NCBI RefSeq assembly: GCF_003259375.1 | Contig: NZ_QLLN01000002.1 | Coordinates: forward strand, 496,001 to 560,000 | DNA length: 64,000 bases | DNA from: Arenibacter echinorum | GTDB lineage: Bacteria; Bacteroidota; Bacteroidia; Flavobacteriales; Flavobacteriaceae | Direction: 5' to 3' | Shown: piece by piece, positions 54,488 to 64,000 of the stretch | How the letters are laid out: each line of letters starts with the position of its first letter | Numbering within the stretch: the first letter of the stretch is position 1 | Notes under the pieces: model-generated | What the model was told of the DNA's origin: nothing | Seen by the model: only the letters and a program-made list of their open reading frames with translations | Databases searched by the model: none | Program-made: the position numbers and the translations under genes

Positions 54488-55438
54488 TTAGTAGGTACAT
54501 CTGCAATTGCTTATACCTTGGAATAGGTCTACTCCAATAGTTACCACGTGGGTACCTGTACTATAGCCTAATATTTCGTTAAGTATGATCTGATAGGAAT
54601 ATCCGAAATAGAAATTGCTTTTTTTAAGTCCGGCCAAAGGAGCTATGTATAGTGGCCGTCCTATTTGGTCATTTAAAAAACGGTAGGTAACACCTGCATA
54701 ATAGTAATCCTCAAAATCGTACCATCTAAATTTTAGGTTTAAATCCGCTTCGGATCTGCCGTCACTTTCAAATATTTTGTATAAAAGGGATGGTTCTATT
54801 TCCATATTGCTGTTTCTGGATTTTTTATATCGGTATCCAGTATAGGCATAGAAATTTCTAAGTTTGTTGGGTTCATAGATGGGATCGAAAATATATACAT
54901 CCTTGTTGATAACGTTGGAGGCATTTACACTGAAATAAAAGGAATTTTTTCGGTACAAAAGACCAACATCAAAGTTATGGTTGGAAGTGGATCTGTCATC
55001 GGTTACGCCTGGATCAAAACCGGCATCTATAAATTCTTCTACATCCAATCTAAATTGATTAAAATTATAGGAGATACCAAAGGATAAAAATTCGTCCTCG
55101 TAACGGTCCAGAGTTAAATGGTGGGCAAAGGATATACGTGCACCTTGTTGTTTGGTATAGCCATTGGAATCGTTGTATAGAAATAAACCTATTCCCGATT
55201 TTTCCCCTAACCTCATATCGGCTGCAAGGGATTGGGTCCTAGGAGCATCCTTAATACCAACCCATTGCGCAAGTCCGTTCAACCTAATTTTCACGTGGTC
55301 ACCAATACCTGCGTATGTTGGGGAAAGTACAAAGGGATTGTCTGCCAAATATTGTGAAAGCTGGGGCGAATTAAGTTCTTGGGCACGAGTGATCAAGGTA
55401 CTTAAAAGTAGCACAAAGATTAATAGTTTACTGCGCAT
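54488..55438 (-). CDS. PorP/SprF family type IX secretion-associated outer-membrane protein
   Basis: 316 residues with a signal peptide (1-19, ending TRAQ). The conserved PorP/SprF start QLSQYLADNPFVLSPTYAGI and LRLNG-like strand, DMRLGEKSGIGLFLYNDSNG, and FSFAHH-like barrel strands are present throughout. The end FQGISNCRCTY is short. In Flavobacterium johnsoniae the SprF protein is needed to export the adhesin SprB through the type IX system. Here the gene starts 20 bases after a giant SprB-repeat adhesin gene in the same direction, so the two form a dedicated export pair. Confidence 0.92.
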   Translation of the reverse strand: MRSKLLIFVLLLSTLITRAQELNSPQLSQYLADNPFVLSPTYAGIGDHVKIRLNGLAQWVGIKDAPRTQSLAADMRLGEKSGIGLFLYNDSNGYTKQQGARISFAHHLTLDRYEDEFLSFGISYNFNQFRLDVEEFIDAGFDPGVTDDRSTSNHNFDVGLLYRKNSFYFSVNASNVINKDVYIFDPIYEPNKLRNFYAYTGYRYKKSRNSNMEIEPSLLYKIFESDGRSEADLNLKFRWYDFEDYYYAGVTYRFLNDQIGRPLYIAPLAGLKKSNFYFGYSYQIILNEILGYSTGTHVVTIGVDLFQGISNCRCTY

Positions 55439-55458
55439 TGTTTATTAGGTTAAGTTCT

Positions 55459-58400
55459 TTATCTATAAAGTGTGAAATGTCCAACAAATTCCCTGTCATC
55501 TTCTTCTCCTTTAAGTTTTATTACATACCAGTAATCTCCAGTTGGAAGTTCGGTATTGTGGTATAGCCCATCCCATCCTTGGTCATTAAGACCCATTCTG
55601 TAAACCTCCCTACCATAACGGTCAAATATTATGGTTAGTATTTTTGGGAAGCCTTCTTGGTTTCTAGGTCTCCAGAAATCATTTTGTCCATCACCGTCAG
55701 GGGTAAAGAAATTAGGGATTTCTATATCAATGAACTCCATAAAGATTTCCGCAATGGCTTCACATCCGTTCTGATCTACAACCCTTACAATGTGGGTTTT
55801 TGTTTCCGTTATATAACGTGTATTATCCGTACCATTGTCCTTGTCGTCAAAATAGAAAGTGTACTCTTGTTGTCCACCTGTGGCAACAGCCGTAATTTCG
55901 TTGATGTTCCCAGGTGCCAAGGTAAGAACCAACGGTTCAAAGTTCTCTATTTCAAAATCTATGGTCAATACACAACCATTGGCATGGGCTATGGCAATAT
56001 AGTGGGTTCCAGGAGCAATATTGGTAAAATTAGGTTCCAAGACCATGTCATTTGGATCGGTGGAGTCCAGGGCATACATTACTTCCGGGGCAACTGTTGG
56101 ATCTTCCAGTACCAGATCAATTGAATTGTTAGGGATGTTACCCGTACATTCATATATTGGGGTAGCTGTAGCATTTAAGTTTACTCCCGGATCAATGGTT
56201 ACAGCCATGTTGATCATACAACCCTGTGCATCCCTTATGAAAACGGCATAAGTTCCAGCAGCTAGATTGGTAAACATGGTTCTGTCCAAGACAAAATCGC
56301 TATCTGCAGTTGAATTTATACTAGTGCTATAGGGAGCGGTTCCTCCGGAAATGGTCAAGGAAATGGTTCCATCCTCACTACCAATACATATTTCCGGTGT
56401 GGTTGTAGGTACTGCAGTTATAATGGCCGGTTCTGTTATGGTATATCTCAATTGCTCAAAACATCCATTAATATCCTGTGCAATTACAGTATAGTTACCA
56501 GGAGCTAGATTTGTAAATGTATTTACCGTATCAAATTTGTCCAAGTTGGGTGAAATGGAATATTGATATCCACCGGAACCACCACTTAAGGAAACTGTTA
56601 TACTACCATCACTGGCGCCATTACAGCTAACGTTCGTAAAGGAATCGTCAACAACCAATGGAGTTGGTTCCGTTATCCTGTTTTCGTTGGATACTACTAC
56701 ACAATCATCACTTGTTACCCTAACCCAGTAACTGCCAACTGTAAGGTTGCTGAACTGACGGCTTGTTTGTGGTCCGGCAATACTATTGGTCAAAGCAGCA
56801 TCTGTGAACAGTTCATAACGATAATTACCCAATCCTCCATCTGCCTTGGCAATCAACATAGCGGTATTATCACCATTACAATTAATGACAGCAGCAGAGG
56901 TATCCATGGTGACCGTTAATGGTTCAATGACATCTTCCTTGATTTGATTGGACAAAGTGGAATTACATCCAAATGAATCCCTAACAAAGTATCTATAAGT
57001 TCCTGCAGGCACTGTGAAAGTATGTGTGTTACCACCACTCATTGGAAAATAATTGATATCGTCCAAACTATATTCATAAGGACCTGTTCCTCCGTGGGCC
57101 GTTAACAGCAATTCTGCGTCGTTTAAGCAAGTTAATGGACTTGTCCTTATTAAAGAGGCATAAACTTCCGTAGGATCTATTATAGTGGCCTGTACGGTTT
57201 CAACATCGCATCCCCAACCATCGGAAACGGTAATTGTATAGATACCAGATTTTAGGTTGTTGAATATTGGACTAACTTGTCCGCCGGAGGTATATACAAT
57301 GTTGCTACCTGTGGAATCATAAACATTCAATTGATATTGGTATATACCTTCACCTCCAGCCATGTTAATGGCAGTCAATGCACCATCACTATCTCCGTAG
57401 CAATCCAATGTAGTGGATATTGGAGTGATGTCTGCAGTAATCGGAGCGGGTTGTACCAAAGTTTCGGTATCGTTTAGGATACAGCCATTGGCATCGGTAA
57501 TCTGTACTGTGTAATTCCCGGCTGATAGATTTCCAAATACCATTACGTTAACATCAGTGGCATTGTATACCTGTGAGGTGGTGGTATTGGTCAGTACAAT
57601 ATCATAGGGACCATATCCTCCACTTGGGTCTACTATTATTTCACCTTGATCATTCGAGCAGGTAACGTTGGCTATTGCATCAACAATAGCGGTGAGCGCT
57701 CTGTCTGGAGAAATTATTTTTATTGTATTGGAATTCTCAGAACATAATGGAGCATTGGTTTCGGTAACCCTTACATAATAATTTCCTCCCGTTAGTCCAG
57801 TAATGGTCAATGGGTTGGTGGATGTGTTGGCCGATCCCGTAATTGCAGTGGCTACACCTGCACTGGTATATACCGTATAGTTATAAGGACCGGAATAGCC
57901 GCTTACATTTATTTGCAAGGCACCGTTATTGTCGCCAAAACAGGTTACAGGTGTTATAGCTGTAGCACTCACCTTGATCAAATCATAAGGAGCAATGGTA
58001 TAAGTGGCAGTATCCACATAACATCCGGTTGTGGTGTCGGTAACCCTAAAGGTATAACTTCCCACAGCAGTTAAATTAAAGGTGGCACTGTTATAAGTTG
58101 GATTTCCTGTTAGTGTGGCATTGGTATTGCCAACAGGTAACAACTGATAGGTATACACATTGGCGGCATTGCCATTGTCGTTTACGGTTATTGTTACTTG
58201 CTCAGGTCCTGCACAGGATATGGCCGCATCCTTGGCCAAGGTAGCAGTAAACTTGTTCAAGGCAGGAATGTTCACTATGGTAACATCTGTACATCCGTTA
58301 TCATCCTTAATGGTAACTGTAATAATCCTATCGGATCCATTATCGGATATATTAAAGGTATTGGAAGTAAAGAAATTTACTCCGTTGATGCTATAGGTAT

Positions 58401-61400
58401 ATGGAGCTGTTCCCCCTGTTCCCACTGCGGTTATCACTGCCTGAGAGGCCTGGTTATTAACATTACAGGCAAAAGTGGTAGCGGTAGCGGTTACATCCAC
58501 TGCATTTGGTTCGTCAATGGTTACGGTTTGCATGGTAAAGCAACCCCTATCGGAGGTTACGGTAATGTCGTAGTTACCTGCGGTTAGACCCGTGAACAGG
58601 TTGCTGTTCTGTGTGGTCGGCGGATTTGTACCGTCGTTGATGGTAAATGTATATGGCGGGTTGTCGTTGGAAGCATCCAAGATTACCTGAATGGAACCGT
58701 CGGCACCCCCGTTACAGGATACGTCCTCTGTGGTATATGTAAACACGACCGGCGTTGGAGTTTCCAGGGAAACGGGCACCTGTGCATCACAATTGGATCC
58801 CGAGGTATCGTATACCACTGCTGTATAGTTTCCAGGGGCCAGTCCGTTGAACACGTTGGAAGCCTGTGGGGTACCAACAACGCTTATTCCACTATTATTT
58901 AAAAGATCGTACTCGTAGTTTCCTGCACCTGCCCCACCGCTTGCGGTGATGGTGATTACCCCGTCGTTGGCGATACATGAAGGCTGGGCGGTAGCCACTG
59001 CTGCTGCACCCAATGGGGGCAGTATGGTAATGGTATCAGTAACGGTACACCCGTTGGCGTCACGTACGGTCACGGTATAGTTTCCCGGGGCGGATACGGT
59101 AAAAATGCCGCTGCTCTGGAATCCGTTCCCGATGCTGTATTTTAAAGGCGCTACACCTGTACCTGTTGCGGTAAAGGTATAGGATGTCCCGTTGGAGGTA
59201 CACTGGTCGTCGGCATAGGCCGGAAGGCTTACCGTCGGCATAGGATCTTCGGCTATAACCACATCGATCTTATAGGTACAGTCCATGGCATCTTTCACCC
59301 AAACGTCCCAGTTAAGGTTGGTTACGGGGTCAAGTACGGCACTGGCACTAGCGGTATAATCACCTGGGTTCACAACCGCACCGTCCTGTACAAAGGCATA
59401 GGTATACCCACCGTTCCCGCCAGTGGCTTGTACGGTCACCTGTGCACCGATGTTACAGTTGGCGTTGATATTGTTCGTTTCTACCAGATTCAGAATTGCG
59501 TTCGGAGAACCTATGGTAATCGTATTGGTGGTATCATCGCAGAACGGGGTATCCGTTGCGGTAATTACCACATAGAAGTTCCCTGCAGGCAATCCTGATA
59601 TACTGAGGACACCTGGTGCCAGGCCGGTATTTGTAATGGTGGTTGTAGTACCATTGCTATTGAATACCTCATAGGAGTAGTTTCCGGTATAGTTGGTTAC
59701 CTCTATTTCCATAACCCCATCGGAGTCCCCATAACAGGTAACCGGGGTAATGGCCGTGGCCACCACCTCTATAATGTCGTATGGAGGAATATTATAAGGA
59801 GCTGTGGTGAAATAACAACCGGTCACATTATCGGTCACCCTAAAGGTATAGTCCCCTGGGGCGGTCAAGGTAAAGTCGGCCGTATAGGTAGCTGCACCAG
59901 GTGCTTGTACGATAGCACTTCCCGTTGGCAAAAGTTCGAAGCTAAAGTCGCCCGAACCTCCTGTCACGGTCACCCTGGCCACCTCATCATTGTTACAGGT
60001 AATTTCTGTAATCTGAGCAACGGATACATCCGTAATGGTGGGTAATGGGTTTATAGTCTGGGTTGGAATTGTAAAAGTACAGCCATTGCTATCCTTTACA
60101 ATAATATCATAATTGCCAGCTGTTGTAACCGTATAGGTAAATACATTTCCACCTGTAGGTATAAAGGCACCACCATTAACACTATAGGTATAGGAAGGTG
60201 TTCCAGTACCAGCAGTAATAGTAACTTCAATAGAAGCAGATTGGACGCCATTGTTCATATTACAAGCGAAATCGGTTACATCGGTGATCGCGGCATCTAA
60301 AACATTAGGTTCATCAATGGTTACGGTTTGTAAGGTAAAGCAACCCCTGTCCGAGGTAACGGTAATGTCGTATGTACCTGCGGTGAGACCTGTGAACAGG
60401 TTGCTGTTCTGTGTGGTCGGTGGATTTGCACCATCGTTTATGGTAAAGGTATATGGCGGGTTGTCGTTGGAAGCATCCAGGATTACCTGAATGGAACCGT
60501 CTGCACCCCCATTACAGGACACGTCCTCTTTGGTATATGTAAATACTACCGGAGTAGGGGTTTCCAAGAATACGGGCACCCTTGCATCACATCCAGATCC
60601 CGAGGTATCATAAACGATGGCGGTATAGTTGCCCGGAGCCAGAACGTTGAATACGTTGGAAGCCTGACGGGCCCCTCCGGTTACGCTGTTACCAACGGAA
60701 TTCAAAAGGTCGTACTCGTAGTTTCCTGCACCTGCCCCACCGCTTGCGGTGATGGTGATCACCCCGTCGTTTGCGGTACATGAGGGCTGTGCGGTTGCGA
60801 CTGCTGCCGCGCCCAATGGGGGCATTATGGTAATGGTATCGGTAACGGTACATCCGTTGGCGTCACGAACGGTGACGGTATAGGTTCCCGGGGCGGAAAC
60901 GGTAAATGTGCCGCTGCTCTGGAATCCGTTCCCGATGCTGTATTTTAAAGGCGCTACACCTGTACCTGTTGCGGTAAAGGTATATGATGTGCCGTTGGAG
61001 GTACACTGGTCGTCGGCATAGGCCGGAAGGCTTACCGTCGGCATAGGATCTTCGGCTATGACCACATCGATCTTATAGGTACAGTCCATGGCATCCTTCA
61101 CCCAAACGTCCCAATTGAGGTTGGTGGAAGGATCAAGGACATCACTGGCACTAGGGGTATAATCACCTGGGTTCACAACCGCACCGTCCTGTACAAAGGC
61201 ATAGGTATACCCACCGTTCCCGCCACTGGCAGAGACGGTCACCTGTGCACCGATGTTACAGTTGGCATTGATATTTTTGGTCACTGTCAGGTCTAGGTCC
61301 GCCGCTGGCGATACAATGGTCACAGTGTTGGTGGTATCGTCGCAGAACGGGGTATCCGTAGCGGTAAGGACCACGTATAGGTTTCCTGCGGGCAATCCTG

Positions 61401-64000
61401 AAATGGTTCTCGGGTTTGCTGAGGTATCTGTACTTATAACTGCTGTAACGTTGGCTCCGCTACTGTTGAACACCTGATAATCGTAATTGCCCAGATAGTT
61501 GTTCACCTGGATCTGCAATTCCCCATCGGAGTCCCCATAACAGGTCACCGGGGTAATGGCCGTGGCCACCACTTCTATCAGGTCGTAAGGCGCCACATTA
61601 TAAGGAGCTGTGGTGAAATAACAACCGGTCACATTATCGGTCACCCTGAAGGTATAGTCCCCTGGTGTGGTCAATGTAAAGTCGGCCGTTTGGCTCACCA
61701 AGCTCTGGGTCGGGGCACTTCCCGTTGGCAAAAGCTCAAAGGTAAAGTCGCCCGAACCTCCTGTTACGGTAACCCTTGCCACCTCGTCATTGTTACAGGT
61801 TATGGCGGTCTGCTGACCAACGGTAACGGCTGTAATAGTGGGTAAAGGGTTTATGGTTACAGTATCGGTATCTGTACAACCGTTGGCATCACGTACAGTT
61901 ACGGTGAAATTTTGAACTGCACCGGTATCGTTGATGTTAAAGGTATTGGTAGTAAAGAAGTTTATCCCATTTATGCTGTATGTATAAGGTGCTGTTCCAG
62001 TTGTTGGAATATCCGCTGTTATTACAGCTTGGGCTACAGAATTATCTGCGGCACAGGCAAAACTGGTGGCAGTTGCGTTGGCCACTAATTCACTAGGCTC
62101 ATTGATAGTAAATGGAATATCTGTTTTACAGAACCTTGCCGATCTTATCCTTACAATGTAATCGCCTTGATCCAATCCGGTAAAGACATTGGAGGATTGT
62201 GGTAACAAGGTCCTTGGAATAATTCCAGTACTATCAAATAATTGATAGGTATAAGGTGGATTATCCATGCCTGGATCTAGAGTTACTACTATAGAACCAT
62301 CACTGGCACCATGGCAACTTACATCTTGTATATCCCCTATGGCAGCAACTACAGCCGTTGGTACGTCCAAGGTAATATCGATAAATGAATCACAACCTGT
62401 CGCAAGATTGTCATATACATAGGCTCTGTAAGTACCTGGGGTTAGACCTGTAAAAGTTGATGATAATTGTTTTGGTCTTATAATATTGTCCGAGGTATCC
62501 CTAAGTTCATATCTGTAATTGAACAAGGTACCCCCATAGGCATTTACCTTAATCTCGCCATCATCCTGTAATAAGGCATTACACGATGGAGTTACCACAA
62601 CTTCGGCCGACAAGGAGGTTGGGGTGTAAATATCTATATTTTCGATATTGCCACAACCATTGGCATCCCTTATTTCTACGGTATGGTTTCCTGAACTTAG
62701 TCCTGTGAAATCATAAGTTGCTGGGCCACCGGTAAAGGTAACTGCCTGAAATGCACCTCCATCCAAACTGAGGAAATAAGGTTGCATGCCAGGGGTGTCC
62801 AAAGTAACTTGGATGATAAAATTACCTTCGGTTGTAGCACATTGATTTGGTACAGTAAGACTGATTGCCGGTGTAGGATCTTGCCCTACAGTGACATCAA
62901 AAAATCTTATACAATCATTGGCGTCCTTTACATAAACTCTATAATCTTCGGCATCGGCATTGAAGAATCCAGAGGTATTCGTTCCGGTCCATGTGGACAC
63001 ATCAGGGGCCGCTGCAGAGGCCAATTCCAACTGGAATAAATAAGGGGCCTTACCATAACGTGCATTGGCGGTTATGGTACCTGCATTGGGCACACAATTG
63101 TCATTGGTTGAAGTAGCCGTTATCTCCAATAAGGCTGGGGACTGCTCTATTACAAATGGATCCGATGCATTGACACATCCAGCATTTGGACCATTTACTT
63201 CTTCAAATAGTATATAGTATTCTCCTGGTGCAAGCCCTGCCAATGTTCTACTTTGTGAAGTTCCTGCGATTACCACACTAGAGCTACCAGTAATTCCGGT
63301 GGCAATATTGGTGGTTTGGGTATAGATTTCATAGTTTACTTGTGTTCCACCATAACCGCTATAGGTAAAGTTTACGGATCCGTCCACTGTGCCAAAACAA
63401 CTTATATTTGAAGTAGCATCTACCGTTGAAGTTAAAGTTGAATTTGTTGTTACTGGAACCGTAGCTTCTTGAATATATTGACACCCAGTATCCGAATCAT
63501 AAACTATAAAGGTATAGGTAACACCTGGGTTTAAACCTGTAAAATTGTGGGTATAAGGGGGTGATCCGGCACCTCCATCTTGAAGATACCAATCGGGATG
63601 TCCAGCATACCAAGTTGTTTCAGGATAAATGGCAAAGTAGAAGGTGCCTGTCCCCAAAGTTCCATTACTTGCTGCGGCTTCTACCAGCATTTCACCAGTT
63701 CCAGGAGCACATCCAGCCACAGGTGAAGTAGTAATAAGGACGTCAGGACCAGTAGTGATGGTAACAGTGGAGATACTTTCACAACCGTTATTGTCAATTA
63801 CCCTAACGGTATAATCTCCAAAGTTTAATCCTGTGAAGGTATGGTCATTGGTACCTGATGAAGTATCATAAGTATCCGTAAAGGAATAATCATTGTTATT
63901 TATTTCATATATGTAGGTAGATGTTCCTCCACTGGCATCTACTGTTATTGTACCCATTACATTTGTAGAAGCCGAACAGGATAAATTTGTATGGCTTACA
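55459..64000 (-). CDS. Giant SprB-repeat adhesin with T9SS type-B sorting domain, N-terminus off the window
   Basis: At least 2846 residues; the frame is open through position 64000, and the Met at 63957 is internal (it lies in an SprB repeat reading LSCSASTNVMGTITV). Roughly thirty SprB-type repeats follow each other, each with a CxGxxDGxI strand start, a GTY/GNYTVxVxDxxGC end and cysteine pairs. The last about 90 residues are a gliding-motility-associated C-terminal domain: NFFTPDGDGQNDFW, FDRYGREVYRM, WDGLYHNTELPTGDYWYVI. Such proteins are exported by the type IX system and move along or decorate the surface as adhesins, sometimes in gliding. The PorP/SprF gene follows directly. Repeat number varies among strains in such genes. 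Confidence 0.95.
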   Translation of the reverse strand, partial: VSHTNLSCSASTNVMGTITVDASGGTSTYIYEINNNDYSFTDTYDTSSGTNDHTFTGLNFGDYTVRVIDNNGCESISTVTITTGPDVLITTSPVAGCAPGTGEMLVEAAASNGTLGTGTFYFAIYPETTWYAGHPDWYLQDGGAGSPPYTHNFTGLNPGVTYTFIVYDSDTGCQYIQEATVPVTTNSTLTSTVDATSNISCFGTVDGSVNFTYSGYGGTQVNYEIYTQTTNIATGITGSSSVVIAGTSQSRTLAGLAPGEYYILFEEVNGPNAGCVNASDPFVIEQSPALLEITATSTNDNCVPNAGTITANARYGKAPYLFQLELASAAAPDVSTWTGTNTSGFFNADAEDYRVYVKDANDCIRFFDVTVGQDPTPAISLTVPNQCATTEGNFIIQVTLDTPGMQPYFLSLDGGAFQAVTFTGGPATYDFTGLSSGNHTVEIRDANGCGNIENIDIYTPTSLSAEVVVTPSCNALLQDDGEIKVNAYGGTLFNYRYELRDTSDNIIRPKQLSSTFTGLTPGTYRAYVYDNLATGCDSFIDITLDVPTAVVAAIGDIQDVSCHGASDGSIVVTLDPGMDNPPYTYQLFDSTGIIPRTLLPQSSNVFTGLDQGDYIVRIRSARFCKTDIPFTINEPSELVANATATSFACAADNSVAQAVITADIPTTGTAPYTYSINGINFFTTNTFNINDTGAVQNFTVTVRDANGCTDTDTVTINPLPTITAVTVGQQTAITCNNDEVARVTVTGGSGDFTFELLPTGSAPTQSLVSQTADFTLTTPGDYTFRVTDNVTGCYFTTAPYNVAPYDLIEVVATAITPVTCYGDSDGELQIQVNNYLGNYDYQVFNSSGANVTAVISTDTSANPRTISGLPAGNLYVVLTATDTPFCDDTTNTVTIVSPAADLDLTVTKNINANCNIGAQVTVSASGGNGGYTYAFVQDGAVVNPGDYTPSASDVLDPSTNLNWDVWVKDAMDCTYKIDVVIAEDPMPTVSLPAYADDQCTSNGTSYTFTATGTGVAPLKYSIGNGFQSSGTFTVSAPGTYTVTVRDANGCTVTDTITIMPPLGAAAVATAQPSCTANDGVITITASGGAGAGNYEYDLLNSVGNSVTGGARQASNVFNVLAPGNYTAIVYDTSGSGCDARVPVFLETPTPVVFTYTKEDVSCNGGADGSIQVILDASNDNPPYTFTINDGANPPTTQNSNLFTGLTAGTYDITVTSDRGCFTLQTVTIDEPNVLDAAITDVTDFACNMNNGVQSASIEVTITAGTGTPSYTYSVNGGAFIPTGGNVFTYTVTTAGNYDIIVKDSNGCTFTIPTQTINPLPTITDVSVAQITEITCNNDEVARVTVTGGSGDFSFELLPTGSAIVQAPGAATYTADFTLTAPGDYTFRVTDNVTGCYFTTAPYNIPPYDIIEVVATAITPVTCYGDSDGVMEIEVTNYTGNYSYEVFNSNGTTTTITNTGLAPGVLSISGLPAGNFYVVITATDTPFCDDTTNTITIGSPNAILNLVETNNINANCNIGAQVTVQATGGNGGYTYAFVQDGAVVNPGDYTASASAVLDPVTNLNWDVWVKDAMDCTYKIDVVIAEDPMPTVSLPAYADDQCTSNGTSYTFTATGTGVAPLKYSIGNGFQSSGIFTVSAPGNYTVTVRDANGCTVTDTITILPPLGAAAVATAQPSCIANDGVITITASGGAGAGNYEYDLLNNSGISVVGTPQASNVFNGLAPGNYTAVVYDTSGSNCDAQVPVSLETPTPVVFTYTTEDVSCNGGADGSIQVILDASNDNPPYTFTINDGTNPPTTQNSNLFTGLTAGNYDITVTSDRGCFTMQTVTIDEPNAVDVTATATTFACNVNNQASQAVITAVGTGGTAPYTYSINGVNFFTSNTFNISDNGSDRIITVTIKDDNGCTDVTIVNIPALNKFTATLAKDAAISCAGPEQVTITVNDNGNAANVYTYQLLPVGNTNATLTGNPTYNSATFNLTAVGSYTFRVTDTTTGCYVDTATYTIAPYDLIKVSATAITPVTCFGDNNGALQINVSGYSGPYNYTVYTSAGVATAITGSANTSTNPLTITGLTGGNYYVRVTETNAPLCSENSNTIKIISPDRALTAIVDAIANVTCSNDQGEIIVDPSGGYGPYDIVLTNTTTSQVYNATDVNVMVFGNLSAGNYTVQITDANGCILNDTETLVQPAPITADITPISTTLDCYGDSDGALTAINMAGGEGIYQYQLNVYDSTGSNIVYTSGGQVSPIFNNLKSGIYTITVSDGWGCDVETVQATIIDPTEVYASLIRTSPLTCLNDAELLLTAHGGTGPYEYSLDDINYFPMSGGNTHTFTVPAGTYRYFVRDSFGCNSTLSNQIKEDVIEPLTVTMDTSAAVINCNGDNTAMLIAKADGGLGNYRYELFTDAALTNSIAGPQTSRQFSNLTVGSYWVRVTSDDCVVVSNENRITEPTPLVVDDSFTNVSCNGASDGSITVSLSGGSGGYQYSISPNLDKFDTVNTFTNLAPGNYTVIAQDINGCFEQLRYTITEPAIITAVPTTTPEICIGSEDGTISLTISGGTAPYSTSINSTADSDFVLDRTMFTNLAAGTYAVFIRDAQGCMINMAVTIDPGVNLNATATPIYECTGNIPNNSIDLVLEDPTVAPEVMYALDSTDPNDMVLEPNFTNIAPGTHYIAIAHANGCVLTIDFEIENFEPLVLTLAPGNINEITAVATGGQQEYTFYFDDKDNGTDNTRYITETKTHIVRVVDQNGCEAIAEIFMEFIDIEIPNFFTPDGDGQNDFWRPRNQEGFPKILTIIFDRYGREVYRMGLNDQGWDGLYHNTELPTGDYWYVIKLKGEEDDREFVGHFTLYR
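58515..61860 (-). repeat. Tandem duplication of SprB repeat blocks (about 1.55-kb copies, 1.8-kb period)
   Basis: The segments 58515-60060 and 60315-61860 are close copies. Corresponding landmarks lie 1800-1806 bases apart, for example ATATGGCGGG at 58651 and 60451, and GCTGTATTTTAAAGG near 59134 and 60937. The reading frame is kept (600 residues per period). A third, more diverged copy of the same order of repeats can be followed at about 57710-58260. The high identity of the two right-hand copies suggests recent duplication or gene conversion. Confidence 0.85.

Noticed and set aside
58198-58587. 129-codon plus-strand frame within the adhesin gene
   Set aside because: Low-complexity glycine-rich mirror of SprB repeats.
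57700-61900. Repeated DNA as a CRISPR array
   Set aside because: The repeats are long, in frame and protein-coding, with no short direct repeats and unique spacers.
63955-63957. Met codon as the start of the giant adhesin
   Set aside because: The frame stays open to 64000 and the upstream residues (SHTNLSCSASTN) continue an SprB repeat, so the true start is off the window.

Overview
The window comes from a marine-type member of the Flavobacteriia (phylum Bacteroidota). The evidence is a hybrid two-component regulator beside sulfatase and fucosidase genes, an SprB-repeat adhesin with a type-B type IX secretion (T9SS) sorting domain paired with a PorP/SprF protein, an outer-membrane beta-barrel family receptor, and several -7 boxes of the Bacteroidota form TAnnTTTG. 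No single species can be named from the sequence alone. Where an upstream TTG or GTG gives a longer frame, I chose starts by signal peptide, Shine-Dalgarno match or translational coupling and say so in each entry.

Positions 1-12287 (minus strand) are the end of a polysaccharide utilisation locus. In transcription order it carries an HTCS sensor-regulator, an alpha/beta-hydrolase esterase, a GH29 alpha-L-fucosidase, a SASA-type O-acetylesterase, a divergent GH29-like secreted hydrolase, and an S1 formylglycine sulfatase cut by the window edge. Together they suggest degradation of a sulfated, acylated, fucose-containing glycan such as an algal fucoidan; this is inference. No SusC/SusD pair lies inside the window.

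Positions 12288-38820 are mostly housekeeping and transport. They hold a CAT-anticodon tRNA with several terminator-like hairpins and tRNA 3'-end remnants, then mce, rbfA, an FtsX/LolE-type permease, dusB and a truncated gene resembling lgt. After these come an outer-membrane receptor, lepA, a sodium:solute symporter, two divergent antiporters with RCK domains, an MBL hydrolase, an S8 protease lipoprotein and an M1 peptidase. A translationally coupled pair (glutamate-cysteine-ligase-like protein fused to two CBS domains, plus an aspartoacylase-like enzyme) follows, then rnpA, a CtpA-type protease, a DUF5009 acyltransferase and an SGNH hydrolase.

Positions 38991-45923 are a plus-strand sugar-acid cluster: PQQ dehydrogenase with a c-type haem domain (lipoprotein), Gfo/Idh/MocA oxidoreductase, galactonate dehydratase, GntP permease and SMP-30 lactonase lipoprotein. 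Read together it is a route in which an aldose is oxidised to a lactone outside the inner membrane, hydrolysed, imported and dehydrated.

Positions 45931-54397 carry an NlpC/P60 hydrolase, a small PD-(D/E)XK-like orphan, elaA-like, rpiB, a 650-base AT-rich gene-free stretch, rnr, a DUF2807 protein, a LysE exporter, a decayed small reading frame, tRNA-Cys and folB. Positions 54488-64000 are a PorP/SprF protein and a giant SprB-repeat adhesin (at least 2846 residues, N-terminus off the window) containing a recent 1.8-kb-period internal duplication.
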